From: Lysobacterales bacterium 66-474
GTDB lineage: Bacteria > Pseudomonadota > Gammaproteobacteria > Xanthomonadales > Rhodanobacteraceae
Direction: 5' to 3'
DNA: 64,000 nt
NCBI GenBank assembly: GCA_001899805.1
Contig: MKWP01000015.1
Location: 1,018,048 to 1,082,047 of the forward strand
How positions within the stretch are numbered: the stretch's first letter is position 1; each line of letters begins with the position of its first letter. Under the pieces are notes generated by a model. The model had not been told where the DNA came from. It worked only from the letters and a program-made list of their open reading frames with translations, and did not search any database. The position numbers and the translations under genes were made by a program. Shown in pieces: positions 32,941 to 40,678 of the stretch.

Positions 32941-33001
32941 TCACCCCAGCGCTACGCGCTCGGCCGGAGGCCACCTCTCCCGCAAGCGGGCGAGCGGGGA
33001 G
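32941..33001. repeat. dispersed REP-like repeat, copy 2
   Basis: Same repeat as 30073-30133 in direct orientation, with CCCGCAAGCGGG dyad. It lies between the thrS promoter region and tRNA-Val(GAC). The rest of the 32771-33043 stretch shows no gene. Confidence 0.8.
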
Positions 33002-33043
33002 TGATCGTCGCGCGACGCGCGACAGCATCGTTGATTGAAGCGG

Positions 33044-33118
33044 GGGCAGTTAGCTCAGCGGTAGAGCACTACCTTGACATGGTAGGGGTCACAGGTTCGA
33101 TCCCTGTACTGCCCACCA
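33044..33118 (+). tRNA. tRNA-Val (anticodon GAC)
   Basis: The 75-nt cloverleaf has acceptor GGGCAGT with ACTGCCC, anticodon stem CTACC/GGTAG with loop TTGACAT, giving GAC, T arm GGTTCGATCC, and encoded CCA. It is closely similar to tRNA-Val(CAC) at 7474. No terminator follows; an esterase fragment abuts its 3' end. Confidence 0.97.
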
Positions 33119-33482
33119 ATTCGTTCGGCCACTTCGCCACCCTCACGGCGGCGCCGCGTGCCTGTCCACCCACTGGCCCGGCCCGTATCTTTCGCTCGAT
33201 GCGAAAACGGACGACCCCGCGCCGGATGCGTTCGTGGATTACATCGAACGCCATTTCCCGCCGCCGGCCGGGCACAAGGTCTACTTCGACCACGGCACGC
33301 GCACGCTGGATGCGTATTACGCGCCGATCCAGCAACGCGTCGATCGCGTGCTGCAGTCAAAAGGCTGGACCGGCGACCACTTCGAAAGCCGGGTGTTCCA
33401 GGGCGCCGACCACAGCGAGAAATCCTGGGCCGCGCGGCTGGCGATCCCGATGACCTTCCTGCTGGCGCCCGCGCCGCATTGA
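33119..33482 (+). pseudogene. truncated esterase (C-terminal fragment) abutting tRNA-Val
   Basis: An open frame beginning right after the tRNA CCA reads HGGAACLSTHWPG and continues through YIERHFPPP, VYFDHGTRTLDAYY and VFQGADHSEKSW to a stop at 33482. This resembles the C-terminal third of a bacterial alpha/beta-hydrolase esterase, with the catalytic His in GADHSE. The N-terminal part with nucleophile Ser is absent and no start codon with ribosome site is seen. It looks like a gene remnant left by deletion or insertion at the tRNA 3' end. Confidence 0.65.
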
Positions 33483-33516
33483 CGCGACGACGCCACGCCC
33501 ATGGCCGTGCTGCGCG

Positions 33517-35115
33517 TCAGGGCTTCTTCCTGAAGCCGACACGCTCCAGGAATTCGTAGCGCGGCGCGTTGCGATCCACGAAGGCGTGCGTGTCGACCCC
33601 GATCTCCTGGCGCAGCAGTCCGCCATCCTTCGGCGCCGCGGCCGGCCAATGCGGCAGCCCGGGCCCGTTGGGATCGCCGGTCTTGATGAAGTTCGCGAAG
33701 TAACCTTGCATCGTGGCCGACACCTTGTGGTCTGCATCCGTCCACGCGAAAACGCGATTGGTCGCGAGATTGCCGAGCGCGTATTCGATCTCGCCGCTGT
33801 GCACCGCGACCGGATCGGGGCCCGTGCTGCCGTCGCGCGTGGCCGGGCGCGCCTTGGTGAACCAGTAGTAATAGACCGGCGCGCCGCCGGTTTTGCGTTG
33901 CCATTGCATCCAGCGCCAGGTCGAGAAGGCGATAAACGCGTCGCCGGACAGCGCGGTGCCAGATGCCTTCACCTCGGCTTCGTCGCCGCCCGGATACAAC
34001 TTCAGCGCCTCGTCCGCGTGCTTGCCGAATTGTCGCTCCACGACGGCGCGATAGTTCGCCGGCGTGGGCGGCTTGTCGTCGAGGAACCCGGTGTAGAAGC
34101 CTTCGCCGGAGTTCGAGCCCACCAGCAGCGGAATGCGCGCCTGCGCACCTGCCTCGTAGATCGCTTCCGGCGTGCGCGGCAGGAACCAGCCGTCGATGTC
34201 GACCTTGAACCTGGCCGCATCCCTGTCGCGGGTAGCTTCGAGCAGCGTGCTCGCCGGCATCGCGCGCAACGCGGCCAGCGAATGCGCGCCGACATGATCC
34301 TGGAAGACCTTGCCCCAGTGCTCGGCCGTCGCAAGCGACCACGGCGCGAGGTTGCCCAGCACCGCGCCGCTCTCGCCGATCGCGCGCTGCATCAGGCCCT
34401 TCGAGAGCGGCGAGGCCATCAGCGCCGACACCGACATGGAGCCGGCCGATTCCCCGCCGATGGTGACTCCGTCCGGGTCGCCGCCGAACGCGGCGATGTT
34501 GCGATGGACCCAGCGCAGCGCGGCGACCTGGTCGAGCAGCCCGTAATTGCCGGCGGCGTGGTGCGGCGACTCGTCGGCCAATTCCGGCAACGCGAGGAAA
34601 CCGAACACGCCGAGGCGGTAGTTCACGGTGACGGTAACGATGCCGCGCTGCGCGAGGCTGGCGCCGTCGTAGCGAAATTCCGATCCGTCGCCGCCGACGA
34701 AACCGCCGCCGTAGAAATACACCAGCACCGGCAGCTTCTTTCCTTCACTGCCGGCCGGCGTCCACACGTTGAGGTACAGGCAATCCTCGCTCACGCCGTC
34801 GGAGCGAAACACCATGTCGCTGAACCATCGAAGCTGCATGCAGCGCGGGCTGAAGTGATCGGCGGCGCGCGTGCCCGTCCAGCCGGCGACGGGTTGCGGC
34901 GGTTTCCAGCGCAGCGGTCCGATCGGCGGCGCGGCATACGGAATGCCGCGGAATTCGTCGAGCCCGGTCGCGGCATCACGCAGCCCGGCCAGGGTTCCGC
35001 TGTCGATGCGCACCGCAGGCGTTGCAGCGGGCAACGGCTCCGCCGCCACCGCCGGCAGGGCGAACAGCGCCGCCATCAATCCGGGCAGCAGACAACGCGC
35101 AGCATTCGCGAGCAT
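33517..35115 (-). CDS. type B carboxylesterase, exported
   Basis: The 532-aa esterase/lipase has signal peptide MLANAARCLLPGLMAALFALPAVAA. It shows EFRGIPYAAPPIGPLRW, EDCLYLNVWTP, the oxyanion region YFYGGGFVGG, and the nucleophile elbow GGESAGS. The start at 35115 is chosen because it yields the signal peptide; the ORF-track start adds a second hydrophobic stretch. It lies at the end of the minus-strand glycosidase operon, 156 bases from the transporter, and may remove acyl groups from sugar substrates. The true substrate is unknown. Confidence 0.9.
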   Translation of the reverse strand: MLANAARCLLPGLMAALFALPAVAAEPLPAATPAVRIDSGTLAGLRDAATGLDEFRGIPYAAPPIGPLRWKPPQPVAGWTGTRAADHFSPRCMQLRWFSDMVFRSDGVSEDCLYLNVWTPAGSEGKKLPVLVYFYGGGFVGGDGSEFRYDGASLAQRGIVTVTVNYRLGVFGFLALPELADESPHHAAGNYGLLDQVAALRWVHRNIAAFGGDPDGVTIGGESAGSMSVSALMASPLSKGLMQRAIGESGAVLGNLAPWSLATAEHWGKVFQDHVGAHSLAALRAMPASTLLEATRDRDAARFKVDIDGWFLPRTPEAIYEAGAQARIPLLVGSNSGEGFYTGFLDDKPPTPANYRAVVERQFGKHADEALKLYPGGDEAEVKASGTALSGDAFIAFSTWRWMQWQRKTGGAPVYYYWFTKARPATRDGSTGPDPVAVHSGEIEYALGNLATNRVFAWTDADHKVSATMQGYFANFIKTGDPNGPGLPHWPAAAPKDGGLLRQEIGVDTHAFVDRNAPRYEFLERVGFRKKP

Positions 35116-35271
35116 GGCGGTTTTCCTTCTGGTCGATGACGCAAACGAATCTTCCGCGATGATAGCGAGCAATCCCCCCACCAGCGCCACGATCGCCGCT
35201 GTCAGGATCGGGCGCGGCCGGCGCGGCACCGAGCGCCTCCGCCGGATGGCGGCGCACGCGCTGACGCTGCA

Positions 35272-36783
35272 TCACGCCACCTGCTGCGTCACCGGCTGCG
35301 GCTCCGCCAGCCGCACGCGCAGCGTGCACAGCCCGGCGACGAACAGGCTCACGCCGCCCACCACCAGCGCCCACACGGGTTGTCCGTGGAAGAACCGCTT
35401 CAGCAGTTCGCCGAGCACGCTGGCGGCGATCAGCTGCGGGATCACGATGAAGAAATTGAAGATGCCCATGTACACGCCCATCTTCGCGGCCGGCAGGTTG
35501 TCGGACAGCATCGCGTACGGCAGCGACAGGATCGACGCCCACGCGAAACCCACGCCCACCATCGGCAGCAGCAGCCAGCGCGGATCGTGGATGAACAGGA
35601 AGCCGAGCAGTCCGATGCCGCCCAACCACAGGTTCACCAGATGGCTGGCGCGCAGGCCCCAGCGGCGCACCATCCACGGAATCAGGAAGGCCGCCAGCGC
35701 GGCGCAACCGTTGTACACCGCGAACAGCACGCCCACCCAGTTCGCGGCCTCGTTGAACAGGGCCGAGCGCGCGTCGGTGGTGCCGTATTGCACCTGCGCC
35801 ACCGACGCGGTGGCGTAGATCCACATCGAGAACAACGCGAACCACGAGAACAACTGCACCCACGCGAGCTGGCGCATCGCGTCGGGCATGGTGTGCAGGT
35901 CGCCCAGCACGTGGCCCAGCAAGCCGCGGCGTTCCGACAACACGGGACGCAATTTCATCGCCAGCTCGTAGCCGATCAGCAGCAGGCCGTAGACCGCGAG
36001 GCCGGCGGCGAGCAGGTACACCTCGTCCCGCAAGTCGAACCACTCGATCAGCAGCGCGACGACGATGCCGGCCGCAAGCCATGCTGCGCCGTTGCGCCAG
36101 ATGCCGCGCAGGTCCGGCAACGCACCGGCCTCCCCCGCGTCATCGAACGCCTGCAACTGTTCCGGCGGATACTCGCGCGTGCTGACCACGGTCCACGTCA
36201 CCGCGCCGAGCAGCACCACGCCGCCGGCGTAGAACGCGTACTTCACCGTGTCGGGAATGCCGCCGTCCGGCGCCACGTTGCTGACGCCCAGGTGCGCCAG
36301 GACCCACGGCAACATCGAAGCCACCACCGCGCCTGCGCCGATGAAGAAACTCTGCAGCAGGTAACCGCGCGGCCGCTGGTGCTCCGGCAACTGGTCGGCG
36401 ACGAAGGCGCGGAACGGTTCCATCGCGACGTTGAAGGTGGCGTCCATCAACCACAGCAGGATCGCCGCCATCCACAGCGTGCCGGCATTCGGCATCCAGA
36501 ACAGCGCGATGGTCGCGAGCAGCGCACCGGCGAGGAAATACGGGCGACGCCGGCCCAGCCGCGTCCAGGTGCGGTCGGAATAGTGGCCGATGATCGGTTG
36601 CACGATCAGGCCGGTCAGCGGCGCGGCCACCCACAGCACGGGGATCTGTTCCACCGAGGCGCCGAGCGTCTGGAAGATGCGGCTGACGTCGGCGGTCTGC
36701 AACGCGAAGCCGAACTGGATGCCGAGGAATCCGAAACACATGTTCCAGATTTGCCAGAAAGACAGCTCGGGTTTGCGATTCAT
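35272..36783 (-). CDS. MFS oligosaccharide transporter (SLC45/GPH-like)
   Basis: The 503-aa protein has 12 predicted membrane helices and motifs IIGHYSDRTWTRLGRRRPYFLAGA and NYRAFVADQLPEHQRPRGY-like loops (here FRAFVADQLPEHQRPRGY), resembling the sucrose/maltose symporters of the SLC45 type and the MalT-like carriers in Lysobacterales and Caulobacterales starch loci. It would bring maltose-like sugars across the inner membrane. Its ATG overlaps the six-hairpin glycosidase stop by 4 bases, so it is the third gene of a coupled operon. Confidence 0.88.
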   Translation of the reverse strand: MNRKPELSFWQIWNMCFGFLGIQFGFALQTADVSRIFQTLGASVEQIPVLWVAAPLTGLIVQPIIGHYSDRTWTRLGRRRPYFLAGALLATIALFWMPNAGTLWMAAILLWLMDATFNVAMEPFRAFVADQLPEHQRPRGYLLQSFFIGAGAVVASMLPWVLAHLGVSNVAPDGGIPDTVKYAFYAGGVVLLGAVTWTVVSTREYPPEQLQAFDDAGEAGALPDLRGIWRNGAAWLAAGIVVALLIEWFDLRDEVYLLAAGLAVYGLLLIGYELAMKLRPVLSERRGLLGHVLGDLHTMPDAMRQLAWVQLFSWFALFSMWIYATASVAQVQYGTTDARSALFNEAANWVGVLFAVYNGCAALAAFLIPWMVRRWGLRASHLVNLWLGGIGLLGFLFIHDPRWLLLPMVGVGFAWASILSLPYAMLSDNLPAAKMGVYMGIFNFFIVIPQLIAASVLGELLKRFFHGQPVWALVVGGVSLFVAGLCTLRVRLAEPQPVTQQVA

Positions 36784-39011
36784 GGAGGGGTGTCTGCCGA
36801 CAGCGGCGCGATGTGGAGGGCGCCGATTCTGGCATCGTTCAAGGGCCCTTCGCTGCCGCCCGCGCCACCGGTGTAGTGCGCGAAGTTCGCGAGGCCGCTC
36901 ATGTTGAAGCCCTGTTGCAGCGCGAACGTGCAGTGTGCACCGGAAGCGCTGACATCGAAATCGGCGAAAGTGGAAGACTGTTCGCGGACGCTGTGCGGCA
37001 TCACGATCGGAAATGTTTGCGGCGGTGCATTGCCGCAACGCACGACCAGGCGCTTCACCGCTGCGGTGATCCCGGTATTGATGGGACCATGGCTGTTGGC
37101 GTAGTCCAGCCATACCCGGAAGCGACCACCGACTGGTGTGCTCCAGGCGCGCGGCCAACCGCCCGCCACGCTTGCAACCTCGCCCACACAGGTTTGCCGG
37201 CTCGGCAGCGATTCGATGCCGTCCTTGCCGAGCTGCGTCACGCGCAGGCAACTGCGCGCGGATGACGGGGGCAAGGTCCAGGTATCGCCCATGTCGCCGA
37301 ACCGTTTGCCATCGACGTACAGCACGCTGCGATCACCCTCCGCGTGTACGTGCCAGGTCTTCGTGTCTTGCTTGATGCGCGGTGCATCTGGCGTCGCCGG
37401 TGCATACAGCGTGGCATCGGTGCGCCACGGCAGCACCGGCACTTCGATGGCTTTCAATGCGACGACGATGTTCTGTCCATCGTGATCGACCTTGTCCGCA
37501 ACCAGCAGATTGCCGTCGAGATGTTGCGGACGCTTCAGGGTGACCTTCCGATCCGGCCCTTGCAGCGTGATCGCATCGCGCTTGCCGAACAGCATCGGCA
37601 CCAGCGATGTCGGCAGTTTCGGTTCGATGCGTCCATCGGCTTCGAGCCCGAACACGCCCTCGCCCACCATCGCGAGATAGCCCGCCACCGACCACAACTG
37701 GCGCTTCGAATCCACCACCGGGCCGCTAAGCTTGCCGTCATCGACGTGCGTCGCCTGCGTCGCCAGTTCGTAGTTCTCCATGTTGGAGCCGGCCAGCGCA
37801 GCGCCCCGCATCAGCGATTCGATCTCGAACGCGATCCGCTTCGGATCGTCCACCTTGCGCGCGGCGCGCAACGCGTAGGCGCTGACGAAAGGCCAGATCG
37901 CGCGGTTGTGGTAGATCGGTTGATCGGCGCGCTCGGGCCAGATCACCGGGCTGCCGGCCGGCCATGCGGGATAGTGCTCAAGCGATGAACGCGCCCGCGC
38001 TTCATCCGCCACGCCGCTGGTGACCGCCAGCGACAAGCCCAGCAGGTCGTAGGCTTCCACTGGCAGGCCGTCGCCACCGATGTAGCTCATGTACATGCCG
38101 CGGTCGGCGCGCCAGAAATGCGCGTTGATCGCCGTCTTCAATGCGTCCGCCTGCGCCGCGTATTGCTTCGCACGAGCGTCGCCGCGCTGCGAAGCCATCT
38201 GTGCGGCCAGCCGCAGCGCTTCGTAGTGCAGCACGTTGGTGGACAGCGCGAACGACTGCCCGATGAACACCACGTTGTCTTTCGTCCACTCGGGATACGT
38301 CTGCTCGCGCCAGTCGAGGAACGAGGTCTCGCCGCGATAGAGGCCCATGCGCGCATCGAACGCATATTCGCGGTCCTGCGCCAGGGTGCCGTTCAGCGCC
38401 TGCCAGACCTTGTCGACAAACGACTTGTCCCCGAGCAGGTGGCGCGCGCCGAGGAACCACACCACCCTGTCGGTGCTGATCGGCCAACTGCCGCCCGAGC
38501 CGGTGTCCTGCATCGGAAAGAGTTGTCTTGAACCCGGGCCCTGCGGAACATCCTTCCCCCGCACGCCGGACAGCTTGAACAGCAAGCCGTTGCGCGAACG
38601 CGCGGCGTCGTAACGCCACAGGCCCAGGTCGATCGAGTACGACAGGTCGCGCGTCCACACATACGGCCACTTCTCGCCGGTCTCGAAGCAGTGGCAGGGA
38701 ATCGCGCGATCGTGGTCGTAGGCGCCGTCGTGGATTTCGCTGATGGAATCCTGCGCCAGGTCGTCCTGCGCCATCGCGAACAGGCCGTCGAACAACGTGC
38801 TGGCGGTTCGCACGCTGCGAGGTTGTGCCGCGATCGTGCGCTCGCCGAACGGGCCTTGCAGGACGAAACCGCCGTTGGACACGTTTCGCATCATGGCGGA
38901 CTGGCCGTTCCAGTCGATGCGATCGTGCCACGACGACGCGGGCGCCGCGGCCAAGCCGGCGCCGGCGATCGCCGTCAGCGCGAACAGGCCGAAGCGTGCC
39001 GCGCGGCGCAT
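36780..39011 (-). CDS. exported six-hairpin glycosidase-like protein
   Basis: The 743-aa protein starts MRRAARFGLFALTAIAGAGLA with a signal peptide. An (alpha/alpha)6-type catalytic region follows, with motifs WPYVWTRDLSYSIDL, YPEWTKDNVVF, WPERADQPIYHNRAIWPFVSAYAL and QLWSVAGYLAMVGEGVFG, rich in acidic and Trp residues. A beta-rich C-terminal segment follows. It belongs to the six-hairpin glycosidase superfamily (GH15/GH63-like); I cannot assign a CAZy family. Likely periplasmic. Its ATG overlaps the GH39 stop (TGATG), and its own stop overlaps the transporter start, so three genes are coupled. Confidence 0.8.
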   Translation of the reverse strand: MRRAARFGLFALTAIAGAGLAAAPASSWHDRIDWNGQSAMMRNVSNGGFVLQGPFGERTIAAQPRSVRTASTLFDGLFAMAQDDLAQDSISEIHDGAYDHDRAIPCHCFETGEKWPYVWTRDLSYSIDLGLWRYDAARSRNGLLFKLSGVRGKDVPQGPGSRQLFPMQDTGSGGSWPISTDRVVWFLGARHLLGDKSFVDKVWQALNGTLAQDREYAFDARMGLYRGETSFLDWREQTYPEWTKDNVVFIGQSFALSTNVLHYEALRLAAQMASQRGDARAKQYAAQADALKTAINAHFWRADRGMYMSYIGGDGLPVEAYDLLGLSLAVTSGVADEARARSSLEHYPAWPAGSPVIWPERADQPIYHNRAIWPFVSAYALRAARKVDDPKRIAFEIESLMRGAALAGSNMENYELATQATHVDDGKLSGPVVDSKRQLWSVAGYLAMVGEGVFGLEADGRIEPKLPTSLVPMLFGKRDAITLQGPDRKVTLKRPQHLDGNLLVADKVDHDGQNIVVALKAIEVPVLPWRTDATLYAPATPDAPRIKQDTKTWHVHAEGDRSVLYVDGKRFGDMGDTWTLPPSSARSCLRVTQLGKDGIESLPSRQTCVGEVASVAGGWPRAWSTPVGGRFRVWLDYANSHGPINTGITAAVKRLVVRCGNAPPQTFPIVMPHSVREQSSTFADFDVSASGAHCTFALQQGFNMSGLANFAHYTGGAGGSEGPLNDARIGALHIAPLSADTPP

Positions 39012-40564
39012 CAATGCAACTCCACCACGACCAGGCCTTGCGGGGGCACGTCGAGTTGCAGACGGCCATCGCGGATCTCGAGCGGCTGCGGCGGCGCCAT
39101 CTTGCCGGCCGCGCGCAATTGCTCGATCTGCTCGCGGCTCGGGAATGGCGGGCGCCCCATCTGGTCGAACAGTGCGACCGCGTTGCCGTGTTGTGCATCC
39201 AGCCGCCACAGCGTGGCCCTGGCGTCTTTCGCCAGCCGCGACACGTTCACCTCGAAATGCTTGACGTCACCCTTGGGCGCGCCCGGGGTGTAACTGGCGG
39301 TGTCGCCTACCGGCGGCGCGTAATTCCACAGCGCCAGCACCAGCGTGCCGTCGGCGCGCTTCGTCGCGAGCGCGCTGTCGGACTTCAGCGGCAGGCGCAC
39401 GTCACCCAGCTTGTGCAGCATCGCGAAAGCGTTGAACGCCGGCTTGTCGATGCGGTCCTCCGCAATCAGCCCGAAGCCGCCATAGAACGGCGTGCGCACG
39501 ACGCCCTGTTCCTCGAATACGTCGGAGAACGTCCAGTAGCTCATCATCGCGATCTTGCCCGCGCATTCGCGGATGGTGTTGGCCATCCACGGCCCCATGA
39601 ACACGCTGTCGGTGACGTTGGGCAGGTTGGCGTAGGACGCGTTGTATTCGCTGAAGACCAGCGGCAGCTTCGGATACCTTGACGCCAGGATTTCCTTGTG
39701 CACCTTGTCGACCGCCTTGCACACCATGTCGGCGCGCGAGACCGGCCGGGCGTCATGGAACACGTTCTGCGAGGTGTCGTCGCCGTACACGTGGCTGCTG
39801 ACGAAATCCACCGGCACGTTCGCCTTGTGGACGTGGTCCAGGAACGCCGGCACCCACGCCGCCTGCGCGGTGGCGGGGCCACCCACGCGAATCCTCGGGT
39901 TCACCGATTTCAGCGCGCGCACAGTGTGGTCGTACAACTCGAAGTAGGTGGACTGCTTGGGTTCCCCGCCCCAGAAATCGATGTTGGGCTCGTTCCACAC
40001 CTCGAAATACCAGCTCGCGACTTCATCGATGCCGTAGCGCTCGACCAGGTGCCGGGCGAATGCCTCGATCATCGCATCCCATTCCGCGTAGCTCTTGGGC
40101 GGCATCACGTTGGGCTTGTACCAGAACGTATGGTGCTTCGAGGTATCCGAGCTCAACGCCTCCGGCATGAAACCGAGTTCAACGAACGGTTTGACCCCAT
40201 GCGCAAGCAGGCCGTCGTAGATCTGGTCGACGTAGGAAAAGTTGTAGCTGATCTTGCCGTCCTTGCCCCGATTCACCAGGCCCACGTCGTCGTCGAAGAT
40301 CCCGTGGAAGCGCACGTATTCGAAACCCGTGGCAGCCTGCACCGTGTCGAGGTCCTTGCGATAGTCGTCGCGCAGCGACAGCACCGCGCGGCCCGATCCG
40401 AACATCTGCTCCCAGAAATGCGGGAAGGGCGTACCTTGCGCGGCGGCATCCACGCGCAGGCGCACGGTTTGCGCAGGCGGCGCGGCCGTGGCAACGCCGG
40501 CGACCACCACCATTGCAAGCGACAGGAGCAGCGCGAACCCGCTTGAAAGCTTCCGGATCTTCAT
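39011..40564 (-). CDS. GH39-family glycosidase (beta-xylosidase-like), exported
   Basis: The 517-aa enzyme has signal peptide LLLSLAMVVVAGVATA and a (beta/alpha)8 domain. It shows EVWNEPN (acid/base Glu), VFSEYNAS (nucleophile Glu) and an N-terminal RVDAAAQGTPFPHFWEQMFGSGRA, typical of GH39 beta-xylosidases and related retaining glycosidases. The GGAGGT ribosome site precedes the ATG. It heads the operon GH39-six-hairpin-MFS. Substrate could be beta-xyloside or another linkage; the locus context points to alpha-glucans, so the actual specificity is uncertain. Confidence 0.9.
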   Translation of the reverse strand: MKIRKLSSGFALLLSLAMVVVAGVATAAPPAQTVRLRVDAAAQGTPFPHFWEQMFGSGRAVLSLRDDYRKDLDTVQAATGFEYVRFHGIFDDDVGLVNRGKDGKISYNFSYVDQIYDGLLAHGVKPFVELGFMPEALSSDTSKHHTFWYKPNVMPPKSYAEWDAMIEAFARHLVERYGIDEVASWYFEVWNEPNIDFWGGEPKQSTYFELYDHTVRALKSVNPRIRVGGPATAQAAWVPAFLDHVHKANVPVDFVSSHVYGDDTSQNVFHDARPVSRADMVCKAVDKVHKEILASRYPKLPLVFSEYNASYANLPNVTDSVFMGPWMANTIRECAGKIAMMSYWTFSDVFEEQGVVRTPFYGGFGLIAEDRIDKPAFNAFAMLHKLGDVRLPLKSDSALATKRADGTLVLALWNYAPPVGDTASYTPGAPKGDVKHFEVNVSRLAKDARATLWRLDAQHGNAVALFDQMGRPPFPSREQIEQLRAAGKMAPPQPLEIRDGRLQLDVPPQGLVVVELH

Positions 40565-40589
40565 GCCAGACCTCCAGTGACGACGCGGC

Positions 40590-40603
40590 TGTAAACGTTT
40601 ACA
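40590..40603. promoter_or_regulatory. LacI-family operator-like palindrome upstream of GH39 operon
   Basis: TGTAAACGTTTACA is a perfect 14-base palindrome with a central CG, the classic form of LacI/GalR-family sites. It lies 26 bases upstream of the GH39 start, where binding would block initiation. Confidence 0.7.
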
Positions 40604-40678
40604 TCCGCCGAGTCTGCCGTGGTTCCCGACCCACGTCCAGCACGAATTCCGAAACCCGGAGTCATCGGCGCCGGATGG

